DNA from: [Leptolyngbya] sp. PCC 7376
GTDB lineage: Bacteria; Cyanobacteriota; Cyanobacteriia; Cyanobacteriales; MRBY01
Direction: 5' to 3'
DNA: 64,000 nt
Assembly (NCBI RefSeq): GCF_000316605.1
Contig: NC_019683.1
Location: forward strand, 3,146,036-3,210,035
The notes beneath the pieces are model-generated. The model worked only from the letters and a program-made list of their open reading frames with translations. It made no database searches and was not told the origin of the DNA. This document shows, one piece after another, positions 7,762-14,740 of this stretch. Each line of letters begins with the position of its first letter. Within the stretch, counting starts at the first letter, position 1. Position numbers and translations under genes: made by a program.

Positions 7762-9063
7762 CTAAAAAATGAATTTTAGCTGGATTTTCCACGGTTTATT
7801 GGGGTTTGGGGTGATTTGGATCTGGGCCAAAAATTCTCTCAGATAAAAGCGTCGTTCGGCTTCGGAGAGGTCATACCAAAATTGTTTAAGGGTAATTGTT
7901 TTGGCGATCGCCTCTAGGTCGGCGGGAGGCAATTGGTTCTGTTTTTGTTGGAGCTGGGCAATATCGTTCTGGAGAGTATAGCGGCGGAGCTTGGCGGTTT
8001 CTGGGTCGAAAATACCTTGGTCAATAAGGCTCGGTAACGTGGCGATTAGGTCTTGTTTTTGGGCGATGGTCTGTTTTAGTTGCGCTTGGATTGCCGCTAG
8101 AGGAGGAGCTTGTTGCTGAGCGATCAGTTTGGGGAATTCTTGGCAGATGGCTTCAATTGTTGTTTCAAAGACTTTTTGGTAGGCGATCGCCGGGCATTTA
8201 TTTTCTTGAGGGCAACGGGGCGATCGCAAGTAAAGATACTCTTGGGTTTTGCGCCGTTGAGTGACACGAGAAACGGTTAGCGGTTGCTGGCACTGCTCGC
8301 AAGATACTAAGCCAGCAAGACAACGGGGTGCACTGGCACTGCGGGGTGCAAGGCGACGATTACGGCGGAGGAGACGATCAATTTGCGCACCTTCACTTTC
8401 ATTGAGGATGGCAGCGTGGGTCTGGGGAATAGTTGTACCGTCTTTGTACTGGAGATTGCCGCGATAAGTGGGATTTGTTAGCCAATTCCGTCCGGTGGAC
8501 ACCGCAATTTTTTTGCCAAAGCGCCGCTCAAGATGTCGAACAGCTCCTCGCAAAGAGCCATAGAGCAAAAAATATTCGCAAAAAGATTGCACGATGGGGG
8601 CAGTGCTCCGATCGAGAAGATATCTGTCTTGGCCGCGTTTATAGCCGTAGGGTGCACGTCCGGGTGGGGGTAAACAGTTGTGGCGGTTTTTGGCGTGTCC
8701 TTGCTGAAGTTTGCGGCTTCTTTGGCGATCGCCGATCCCTTGCAACAGTTGACTTAAATATTGTGGCTTTTCACACTGACTCGAATGGTAATCCTGCTCT
8801 GTCGTAATGATAATCAGCCCAGAATCTTCTAACTGCTGGAGGCGATCGCCAATCTCTGTGAGAGTATCTCCCAGCTCATCTAACTTCCGGAGCAACAAAT
8901 AACTTGGTGATTTATGGGGCAAAGTTTGCAGAAACCTATTGAGTTCGCGACGTTGCCCAATATCTGTATAGATGCGATCAACCTCTACTCCCCAAATTGC
9001 CGTATCCACAGGTTCATCTAAAAGGGGATCTGTGTAGGTATAAGCAAAAATCGCCATGCACAA
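7762..9063 (-). CDS. Serine-recombinase-family protein with degenerate active site
   Basis: The 433-residue protein has the layout of a large serine recombinase. A resolvase-like N-terminal domain (about 1-110) is followed by a recombinase domain with PYGYKRGQDRYLLD and WLTNPTYRGNLQY (about 140-230), a zinc-ribbon with CEQC...C...C (about 255-300), and a coiled-coil tail (about 310-420). The catalytic centre looks lost. Where active enzymes have Y.RVS the sequence reads YTYTD, and where they have LDRLGR it reads LDELGD, so the nucleophilic Ser and both Arg are replaced. There are no att sites or phage genes nearby, and the flanks are petP and a housekeeping nuclease. ATG at 9057 is an alternative start. 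It is probably a resident DNA-binding protein rather than a mobile-element integrase. Confidence 0.78.
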   Translation of the reverse strand: MCMAIFAYTYTDPLLDEPVDTAIWGVEVDRIYTDIGQRRELNRFLQTLPHKSPSYLLLRKLDELGDTLTEIGDRLQQLEDSGLIIITTEQDYHSSQCEKPQYLSQLLQGIGDRQRSRKLQQGHAKNRHNCLPPPGRAPYGYKRGQDRYLLDRSTAPIVQSFCEYFLLYGSLRGAVRHLERRFGKKIAVSTGRNWLTNPTYRGNLQYKDGTTIPQTHAAILNESEGAQIDRLLRRNRRLAPRSASAPRCLAGLVSCEQCQQPLTVSRVTQRRKTQEYLYLRSPRCPQENKCPAIAYQKVFETTIEAICQEFPKLIAQQQAPPLAAIQAQLKQTIAQKQDLIATLPSLIDQGIFDPETAKLRRYTLQNDIAQLQQKQNQLPPADLEAIAKTITLKQFWYDLSEAERRFYLREFLAQIQITPNPNKPWKIQLKFIF

Positions 9064-9095
9064 AAAAATTGAGGATCAGGTCAGAAGGTGCAATA

Positions 9096-9605
9096 TTAGC
9101 TTTCTTCAGGATTCGCCGAATAATTACTGTTGCGAATTAATTCATCGGGGCTGAGATTATCGACAAACTCACGAAATGCTTGGCGTTCTTCCTCATCAGC
9201 ATCACGGTCAACGGGAATCGAGGCTTCTGAAATCACTTCCTCTAAGACCCAAATCGGGCTATTTGTCCTCAAAGCTAGGGCGATCGCATCACTTGGACGG
9301 CAGTCAATTTCTTTTGTGACAGTGCCTTGCTTCGTACAGAGCACCGCATAAAATGTATTGTCTTCTAAGGCATGAATGATTACTTTTTCCAGCACAATAT
9401 CCCAAACATCGACAAAATTTGCCAGAAGGTCATGAGTTAGAGGACGTGGCGGTGTTTTATTGTCAATCACATTCATGATCGAACGAGCTTGATCCTGACC
9501 GATATAAATAGGTAGAGCACGACGCTCAGTGGCATCCTTTAAAAGAACAATCGGACTGCGCGTAATCGCATCAAGGGCGATGCCTGCAACGTTCATTTCA
9601 ATCAT
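9096..9605 (-). CDS. Bifunctional nuclease family protein (BFN, DUF151)
   Basis: The 169-residue protein begins MIEMNVAGIALDAITRSPIVLLKD and contains RALPIYIGQDQA and DCRPSDAIALALR, hallmarks of the DUF151/BFN domain. Plant homologues have been described as nucleases; the cyanobacterial role is not settled. No signal peptide is visible. The acidic C-terminal tail (DADEEERQAFREFVDNL) is typical of cyanobacterial members. It lies 32 bp upstream of the recombinase-like gene on the same strand. Confidence 0.9.
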   Translation of the reverse strand: MIEMNVAGIALDAITRSPIVLLKDATERRALPIYIGQDQARSIMNVIDNKTPPRPLTHDLLANFVDVWDIVLEKVIIHALEDNTFYAVLCTKQGTVTKEIDCRPSDAIALALRTNSPIWVLEEVISEASIPVDRDADEEERQAFREFVDNLSPDELIRNSNYSANPEES

Positions 9606-9943
9606 GGCTCTGACCTAGGAAGTTAGTGATTTGGCGATGGATCAAGAAAGAAAGTTATCAAGTTCTTTTGATCATAGAGGCTACTAAGTACAAACACCCA
9701 ACAACATAGCTGCACTGGTATTTCGTCTCTTACCAGTATCCTACAAGTCTGAAAAATCTCCTGCTCAAGTTCCATGTGTTTTCCATGAAATTTTCAAAAT
9801 CTAATCTGTCTTTTTCATAGTTCAGCTGAAAAAGACATCAAGATTAAGAATCAATCGCAATCTGACCGCCATCGATATGAACGAATAGCTATGGTTTGGA
9901 TATTTGGCGATCGCCAAATATTCGAAATTCATGAATCTATTTA
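9606..9943. other. Upstream region of the BFN gene; possible IS630 remnant at its right end
   Basis: No gene is recognised. A perfect 22-bp palindrome centred on a HIP1 site lies at 9900-9921 (ATATTTGGCGATCGCCAAATAT). The frame that encodes the IS630-type fragment right of IS982 copy 2 stays open when joined across the 6-bp repeat TATTTA to about 9830, so this end may belong to the same IS630 remnant. The protein match there is weak. Confidence 0.35.
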
Positions 9944-10837
9944 ACGTGAGTTCGGGATAAGGAAATGAGGTTCTAATCAAGCTGAAGAGAGGGTTTCTTA
10001 GGCTGATGACAGTAGGCAATGAGACCGCAAAGCAAGTTGACACAAAAGTTCGCTGGACTGCGATGGCGAGAGTGTTCAATCTGAGAAATATTCTTCAGTT
10101 GGTCAATGACGGTCTCAATTAAAGCTCGCTTACGAGCCAGCACTTTGTCACGCCAAAGCATCAGGTGATTCTTCATATTGCGACGAGGCTTAGCTAGAAG
10201 CCTCACATCATATTCTTCTTGTAAATACTGTGCCAGAGCTTGAGAGACGTAACCTTTATCGGCAAAGACTTTTCCCGATAACCCTTTCAAAAGCTCCACT
10301 ACCGGCTTTCTATCATTGGTGTTGCCAGGCGTGATTTTAACATTGAGTAATTCGCCATGGTCATTGATAACCAGATGTAGTTTGAAACCAAAGAACCAAC
10401 CCACAGAGATTTTACCTCGAGCAGCATGACCTTCAAAAACGCGATGTGGAGAGATGCGGCGATTGTGACAAACCTTGATACTGGTGGCATCAATGAAACT
10501 GATTCCTGTGCATTGACCATAACAGTGACGCAAATAGACACACAGCGGTACTAATGTTGAAGGCATCCACTCCACAAAACGTTGGTCACTCACGGCTCTG
10601 GGAAAGGCTCCTCGCCAGTGATGACGCACATTGATGAGATAGAAATACTTGAAGTGACGATAGTGAGATTGATGAAATGCAATCAATATCGTCATTATCT
10701 CGCTGAGACTAAGGCTTCTAGGGCGACGTCGCCGCCGTTGTTTCGAGGCCAGTAATTGTTGTTGCCATTGAGGTTCAAAGACTTGGCAGAAATCATCAAT
10801 GGAACAAAACAAAGGGGTAGTGATGCACAAGTAATGG

Positions 10838-11239
10838 TCATAACTGAAGAGAGAGATTATAGTGTCTGAGAAAATAGACCACTGCTCCAATGTGGTTTTC
10901 CCACTTCTTCGAGAAGGAAAGTGCCTGACGGACTAAGCGGGACGTTCTCTGACGTAGAGTGTTGTTGAATCTCTCAATATGATTTGTTTGTCCAGTCTCC
11001 TTGCCCACAACTCGATGACGTTTACTCGGTAAGACACAGCCATAGGCATCCCAATAATCGGTGTAGACCAGCGCACACTGACGATACACAGGAGGCAGAG
11101 AATCCCATAATTGTTTCGCAGTCTTTTGACTACGGTCTCCGATGGCATATCCCACCACCTCTCGGGTGTCTCGGTCAAGAGCCAGCCAAATCCATGCTTT
11201 CTCACCTTTACTACCGACAAAAGACCACAATTCATCCAT
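10838..11239 (-). CDS. insB: IS1-family InsB' transposase catalytic part
   Basis: This frame gives [23 protein letters not shown]..., YTDYWDAYG and [19 protein letters not shown], the DDE-type catalytic core of IS1 transposase. It is probably not translated alone: in IS1 the active enzyme is an InsA-B' fusion made by -1 ribosomal frameshifting, and the A8 run at 11260-11267 (minus strand) lies at the expected place. The frame reads through from there as [16 protein letters not shown]. It appears complete. Confidence 0.93.
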   Translation of the reverse strand: MDELWSFVGSKGEKAWIWLALDRDTREVVGYAIGDRSQKTAKQLWDSLPPVYRQCALVYTDYWDAYGCVLPSKRHRVVGKETGQTNHIERFNNTLRQRTSRLVRQALSFSKKWENHIGAVVYFLRHYNLSLQL

Positions 11240-11247
11240 TTCGATGG

Positions 11248-11547
11248 TCAGTTGCCCTCTTTTTTTTGAGTCACAGGTAACTCGTGAGGCACAGTCTCTA
11301 ATTTGGCATTGACATAGTACTGTAGCCAGCGCAGAGAGACCCCTGTGGCACGAGTGATACCAGCGAGAGAGAGACGTTCTAATAGGAGACGGTCAATCAA
11401 TTGACGAGTGTCAGTTGCAATGGGAGGGTGGGCAGGATGTTCCACAAACTGGCGACCACATTCATGGCAACGATAGCGCTGCTTTCCCGAATGGGTGTGA
11501 CCATATTTAATGGTGCTGGGAGACTGACATTGAGGGCAAGTGAGCAC
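11248..11547 (-). CDS. insA: IS1-family InsA
   Basis: InsA (99 residues) carries the N-terminal zinc finger CPQC...C.EC at about 4-30 (MLTCPQCQSPSTIKYGH) and a helix-turn-helix around LSLAGITRATGVSLRWLQYY. Alone it binds the IS1 ends and represses transposition; fused to InsB' it is the transposase. The stop lies just after the A8 slippery run, as in classical IS1. Confidence 0.93.
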   Translation of the reverse strand: MLTCPQCQSPSTIKYGHTHSGKQRYRCHECGRQFVEHPAHPPIATDTRQLIDRLLLERLSLAGITRATGVSLRWLQYYVNAKLETVPHELPVTQKKEGN

Positions 11548-11710
11548 GGTGAGACTTGACGTTTAATCTTGCCCCTATTCTTCCACAACCATTACTAGTG
11601 CACCACTACCAACAAAGGTTCTAGACTGGTCATGGGAGAAAGTGGTGGATTGCTTATTAACTTCCACAATATGCACTTTCTCCTTTTTCTTCCTTATCCC
11701 GAACTCACGT

Positions 11711-12049
11711 TATTTATTGCGATGAGTCGGGAATGGATGAGCGAGATGGAAACTACGATTATGGCTATAGCCCCGAAGGTGAACGGCTCTATGACCTCAA
11801 GTCCGGAAATCGTCGCGGCAGAGTCAATATGATTGCGGCATGGAGTCAGGGCAAACTGTTTGCACCCTTTACAGTAGAAGGCTCCTGTAACCATAATGTG
11901 TTTGAACTGTGGCTAGAGAATTGTTTACTGTCAGAACAAAACCTCATCAGGTCTTAATTTTGGATAATGCTACTTTTCATAAGGGGGGAAGAATCGCAGA
12001 CATTCTGGCACAGGCGAAGTTTGAGCTATGGTATCTACCTCCTTATTTA
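11711..12049 (+). pseudogene. IS630-family transposase fragment
   Basis: This strand encodes YCDESGMDERDGNYDYGYSP, then GERLYDLKSGNRRGRVNMIAAW, FEGSCNHNVFELWLENCLL, DNATFHKGG and ELWYLPPYL, the central DDE part of an IS630-type (DDE_3) transposase, with at least one frameshift near 11955. It lacks the C-terminal catalytic Glu region (the normal SPDLNPIE continuation), cut off by IS982 copy 3 at 12050. The left end is bounded by IS982 copy 2. Confidence 0.85.
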
Positions 12050-13013
12050 ACGTGAGTTCTGGATAAGGAATGATAGGTCTAATCAAGCTGTAAAGAAGGT
12101 TTTTTGGGTTGATGGCAGTAAGCAATCAGCCCACACAGCAAGTTCACACAAAAGTTTGTGGGACTGCGATGTCGGGAATGTTCAATCTGTGAGATGTTCT
12201 TCAGTTGGTCAATAACTGTCTCAATCAAAGCCCGCTTACGAGCAAAAAGTTTATCTTGATAAACCATCAAATGATGCTTCATATTTCGACGAGGTTTAGC
12301 CATTAGGGTCACCTCATGTTCCTCTTGAAGATGCTGGGCTAAAGATTGTGAGACATAGCCTTTATCGGCAAAGACTTTACCCCATAAGTCTTGCCATAAC
12401 TCCACTACAGGTTGGCGGTCATCGGTATTTCCGGGCGTCACTTGGACGTTGAGTAATTCTCCTCGCTCATTGATGACCAGGTGTAGTTTGAAGCCGAAGA
12501 ACCATCCCACCGAAGTCTTGCCCCTTGCCGCGCAACCTTCAAAAACACGGTGTTGAGAGATACGGCGATTATGGCAAACCTTGATGCTGGTGGCATCAAT
12601 GAAGCTAATACCAGTGCATTGTCCGAAGCATCGTCGCAGATATGTACAGAGAGGAATCAAGCTCGAAGGTATCCATGTCACAAAGCGTTGATAGCTCACA
12701 GCTAGAGGAAACTCTTGTTGCCAATCGCATTTCACCTTGATGAGATAGAAATGCTTGAAATTTCGATAGTGAGATTGATGGAAAGCAATGAGAATAGTCA
12801 TCACCTCACTCAGACTGAGGCTTCTCTGACGGCGACGGTATTTTTTGCCAGAGCTGAGTAACGCTTGATGCCATAAGGGTTCAAAGACTTGGCAGAAATC
12901 ATCAACATGGCAAAACAGAGCCTCTAGACTGGTCATGGGAGAAGATGGTGGGCTGTTTATCAACTTCCACGATATGCACTTTCTCCTTTTTCTTCCTTAT
13001 CCAGAACTCACGT
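12050..13013 (-). mobile_element. IS982-family insertion sequence, copy 3 (intact)
   Basis: A 964-bp element with ends ACGTGAGTTCTGGATAAG at 12050 and the complement ending at 13013; one terminal base differs from copies 1 and 2. It sits exactly between an IS630 fragment on the left and an IS5 fragment on the right, with no target duplication, so the junction is likely the product of deletion or recombination. The transposase gene is uninterrupted, so this is the only copy here that could be self-mobile. Confidence 0.93.
12079..12963 (-). CDS. IS982-family transposase, apparently intact
   Basis: The 294-residue protein has [16 protein letters not shown] and [25 protein letters not shown], then the DDE-type residues in [23 protein letters not shown] and [15 protein letters not shown]. 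Its C-terminus [20 protein letters not shown] is the same as in the other copies. It differs from them at many positions (for example KYRRRQRS for RRRRRPRS), so it is an older or separately acquired relative. The MTSLEALF methionine at 12936 is an alternative start matching copies 1 and 2. Confidence 0.92.
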   Translation of the reverse strand: MINSPPSSPMTSLEALFCHVDDFCQVFEPLWHQALLSSGKKYRRRQRSLSLSEVMTILIAFHQSHYRNFKHFYLIKVKCDWQQEFPLAVSYQRFVTWIPSSLIPLCTYLRRCFGQCTGISFIDATSIKVCHNRRISQHRVFEGCAARGKTSVGWFFGFKLHLVINERGELLNVQVTPGNTDDRQPVVELWQDLWGKVFADKGYVSQSLAQHLQEEHEVTLMAKPRRNMKHHLMVYQDKLFARKRALIETVIDQLKNISQIEHSRHRSPTNFCVNLLCGLIAYCHQPKKPSLQLD

Positions 13014-13323
13014 TAGAGTGCATTTTCAGCAGGGACAACTCTGCCTTGCCGACGCTGGATATCAAGGTCTACACAAGCGGCATCAGCGGAGTCACACTCC
13101 TCACAAGAAGCCTAGAGGAGGAGAGTTGACTGCGGAACAGAAACAGGAGAATCAGCTCTTAGCAGCTCAAAGAATCATCATTGAGATGGTATTCAGAATG
13201 CTCAAAAGATTCCGCATCTTATCCAGTCGATATCGTAACCGCCGTCGGAGATGGGGATTAAGATTTAATCTCATTGCTGGTCTCTACAATTTTGAATTGC
13301 CATAACCTTTTGCAAGAGGTCAA
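13014..13323 (+). pseudogene. IS5-family transposase C-terminal fragment and element end
   Basis: The frame reads LADAGYQGLHKRHQRSHTPH, KKPRGGELTAEQKQENQLL and EMVFRMLKRFRILSSRYRNR to a stop at 13305, the C-terminal half of an IS5-type (DDE_Tnp_4) transposase including the Glu-containing region. The element's outer end, complementary to TTGACCTCTTGCAAAAGG, follows at about 13306-13323. The N-terminal half is missing, replaced at 13013 by IS982 copy 3. The first 105 bases of an inverted second copy lie at 2012-2116. Confidence 0.85.
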
Positions 13324-13693
13324 ATCCTTACAGGTTGCGCTCGAAGGAGTCAGTTATGACCGCGCTTCCCTCAAGATACTCTGCTAGATTCGCTCATGTG
13401 TAATTCATTGGGCTGTTGAGCATATATTAAAAGTAATCCAAACAATCCAATGGTCTCATCCCAGCACTTCGACCTTGTCTATTTTACATGAGTCCTGAGG
13501 GCTCAAAGTCTTCTTCGATGTGATCGCCTAATTCCTTAAATTGTCCTAATCTCAGGTAATTAATATCAATTCTTTGTACAACGATTAAATTTGAACAAGA
13601 ATCATCTTGAAAAATTCAGAATATGCCAAAATGAGAGCAATCTGACTCTATTTCGCAGGTTTCCCTACCGATTCAGCGAGTATCCCAAGCACC
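13324..13693. other. Intergenic stretch upstream of the cobH-like gene
   Basis: No gene is recognised. A short open stretch (13330-13385) could be a gene remnant left by the insertions but cannot be identified. The remaining AT-rich part presumably holds the cobH-like gene promoter; no clear operator or riboswitch was seen. Confidence 0.4.
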
Positions 13694-14323
13694 ATGGAAT
13701 GGCACATCACAGACGCCCAAAGCTTATCCATTATTGACCAAGAGGTCGGAGAACATTCCTTTTCCCCTGCAGAATACGAAATTGTGCGTCGTGTGATTTA
13801 CGAAACTGCTGATTTTGACTATCGCAATCTGATTCGTTTTTCCGATCGCGCTCTTCAGGCTGGAGCCGCTGCCCTTGCTGCCCGCAGCACTATTGTTGTC
13901 GATGTACCGATGGTACAAGTTGGCGTTGTTAGTAATTTACAAAAGACTTTTGCAAACCCCGTTTATTGCAGCTCCGAAACGTTAACTCGCCCTCAAAAAG
14001 GAAAAACGAGAACAGCATGGGGCATTGAAACCCTTGCAAAGCGCTACCCTGAAGCTATTTTTGTCGTTGGGCAATCCCAAACTTCTCTATCAAGCCTCGT
14101 TTCTTTGATCAATGCAGAGGAAATTCGGCCTGCTTTGGTGATTATTACTCCTGCAAATTTCTTGACTGGGGATGAGTTTCGTTTGCAACTTCATGATTCC
14201 TCAATTCCCTACATCTATATCAATGGTCGCAAAGGGAGTTGTGTTGTTGCTGTGGCGATTACAAACGCTTTAATTGATTTGTCTTGGCAAGCCTATGGAC
14301 AAGACATGACAGCAACGCCATAA
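13694..14323 (+). CDS. cobH: Precorrin-8X methylmutase family protein (CobH/CbiC)
   Basis: CobH/CbiC moves the C-11 methyl group to C-12 to form hydrogenobyrinate or cobyrinate in corrinoid synthesis. The 209-residue chain fits the family from end to end: FSPAEYEIVRRVIYETADFDY, IRFSDRALQAGAAALAARSTIVVDVPMV, RTAWGIETLAKRYPEAIFVVGQ and GRKGSCVVAVAITNAL. At residue 36 it has Tyr where well-studied enzymes have the catalytic His (V-I-H versus V-I-Y in this alignment by eye). That could alter activity, or be a cyanobacterial variant. No other cobalamin gene is nearby. Confidence 0.88.
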   Translation: MEWHITDAQSLSIIDQEVGEHSFSPAEYEIVRRVIYETADFDYRNLIRFSDRALQAGAAALAARSTIVVDVPMVQVGVVSNLQKTFANPVYCSSETLTRPQKGKTRTAWGIETLAKRYPEAIFVVGQSQTSLSSLVSLINAEEIRPALVIITPANFLTGDEFRLQLHDSSIPYIYINGRKGSCVVAVAITNALIDLSWQAYGQDMTATP

Positions 14324-14494
14324 CACCTGGTTTTCTGCTAAATTCAAAGCCTCAGCTCTATCTTTAGATAGAGAAATACTCTTGGTTGTTTACAAAACGT
14401 TGCAATTCCTCGGGGACTTTTGTTACGTTAAGTATCGACTGGTTGACCAGAACGCAGCTATACACATCTCATCTCAACTGGGAGTTTTATCATC

Positions 14495-14638
14495 ATGGAA
14501 AATCAAGACAGCAAATTTGGTTTCAGTCTCTTCGCTGAAAACTGGAATGGCCGCCTCGCAATGCTCGGTTTCGTTATTGGTATTTTGACTGAAGTTTTAA
14601 CTGGTAAGGGAATTCTTGCTCAGTTGGGCTTAATGTAA
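14495..14638 (+). CDS. High-light-inducible protein (one-helix CAB-like)
   Basis: A 47-residue product, MENQDSKFGFSLFAENWNGR followed by LAMLGFVIGILTEVL, holds the single membrane helix and the chlorophyll-binding ExxNxRxAM motif (ENWNGRLAM) of Hli/Scp proteins. These small thylakoid proteins bind chlorophyll and carotenoid and protect photosystem II assembly intermediates under high light; the short form resembles HliC/ScpB. GGAG lies upstream (14481-14484). A strong terminator follows. Induction by light stress is a family property, not something the sequence shows. Confidence 0.93.
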   Translation: MENQDSKFGFSLFAENWNGRLAMLGFVIGILTEVLTGKGILAQLGLM

Positions 14639-14692
14639 TCGTTTCAAAGACTTTATAACGCTATGAGGTCATATTGTAAATAATGGTATTTC

Positions 14693-14717
14693 AAGAGGGT
14701 GATCGCCCTCTTTTTTT
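14693..14717 (+). terminator. Rho-independent terminator after hli
   Basis: AAGAGGG-TGATCG-CCCTCTT forms a 7-bp stem followed by a run of T at 14711-14717. It lies between the rightward hli gene and the convergent TpsB-type gene. Confidence 0.88.
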
Positions 14718-14740
14718 GTGCGTAAAAGTTTTGATTGGAT

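Larger units (their letters stand above)
10816..11610 (-). mobile_element. IS1-family insertion sequence nested in IS982 copy 2
   Basis: The 795-bp element begins GGTAGTG at 10816 and ends CACTACC at 11610. It is flanked by an 8-bp target duplication AACAAAGG (10808-10815 and 11611-11618) that occurs once at the matching place in IS982 copies 1 and 3 or their close variants. The length, terminal bases, 8-bp duplication and two overlapping-phase genes (insA, insB) are those of the IS1 family. Both genes look intact. Confidence 0.95.
9973..11633 (-). pseudogene. IS982-family transposase interrupted by IS1
   Basis: The gene starts at 11633 (MTSLEPLF...) and is broken after five codons by the IS1-family insertion at 10816-11610; the rest runs from the IS1 edge to the stop at 9973. 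The downstream part keeps the IS982 landmarks [23 protein letters not shown] and [12 protein letters not shown]. Compared with copy 1, one Asp of the TPGNTDDR motif is Asn. A fusion frame that begins inside IS1 (MEQWSIFSD...) is an artefact of the junction. Confidence 0.9.
9944..11710 (-). mobile_element. IS982-family insertion sequence, copy 2, split by an IS1-family element
   Basis: The ends are ACGTGAGTTCGGGATAAG at 9944 and its complement ending at 11710. Subtracting the inserted IS1 (795 bp) and its 8-bp target duplication leaves 964 bp, the same size as copy 3. Six-base direct repeats TATTTA lie immediately outside both ends (9938-9943 and 11711-11716), a plausible target duplication, although AT-rich flanks make a chance match possible. 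The sequence is almost identical to copy 1, pointing to recent transposition. Confidence 0.92.

Noticed and set aside
9973-10890. 305-codon fusion frame starting inside IS1 as a real transposase
   Set aside because: Its first 28 residues come from the IS1 end; the frame is an accidental fusion created by the insertion.
9938-11716. TATTTA repeats as proof of IS982 target duplication
   Set aside because: Similar AT-rich bases also flank copy 3 and the miniature element, so the match is only suggestive.
2012-13323. A composite transposon made of the IS5 remnants and the genes between them
   Set aside because: Both IS5 copies are 3' fragments only, and the genes between (chlI, petP) are core cyanobacterial genes.
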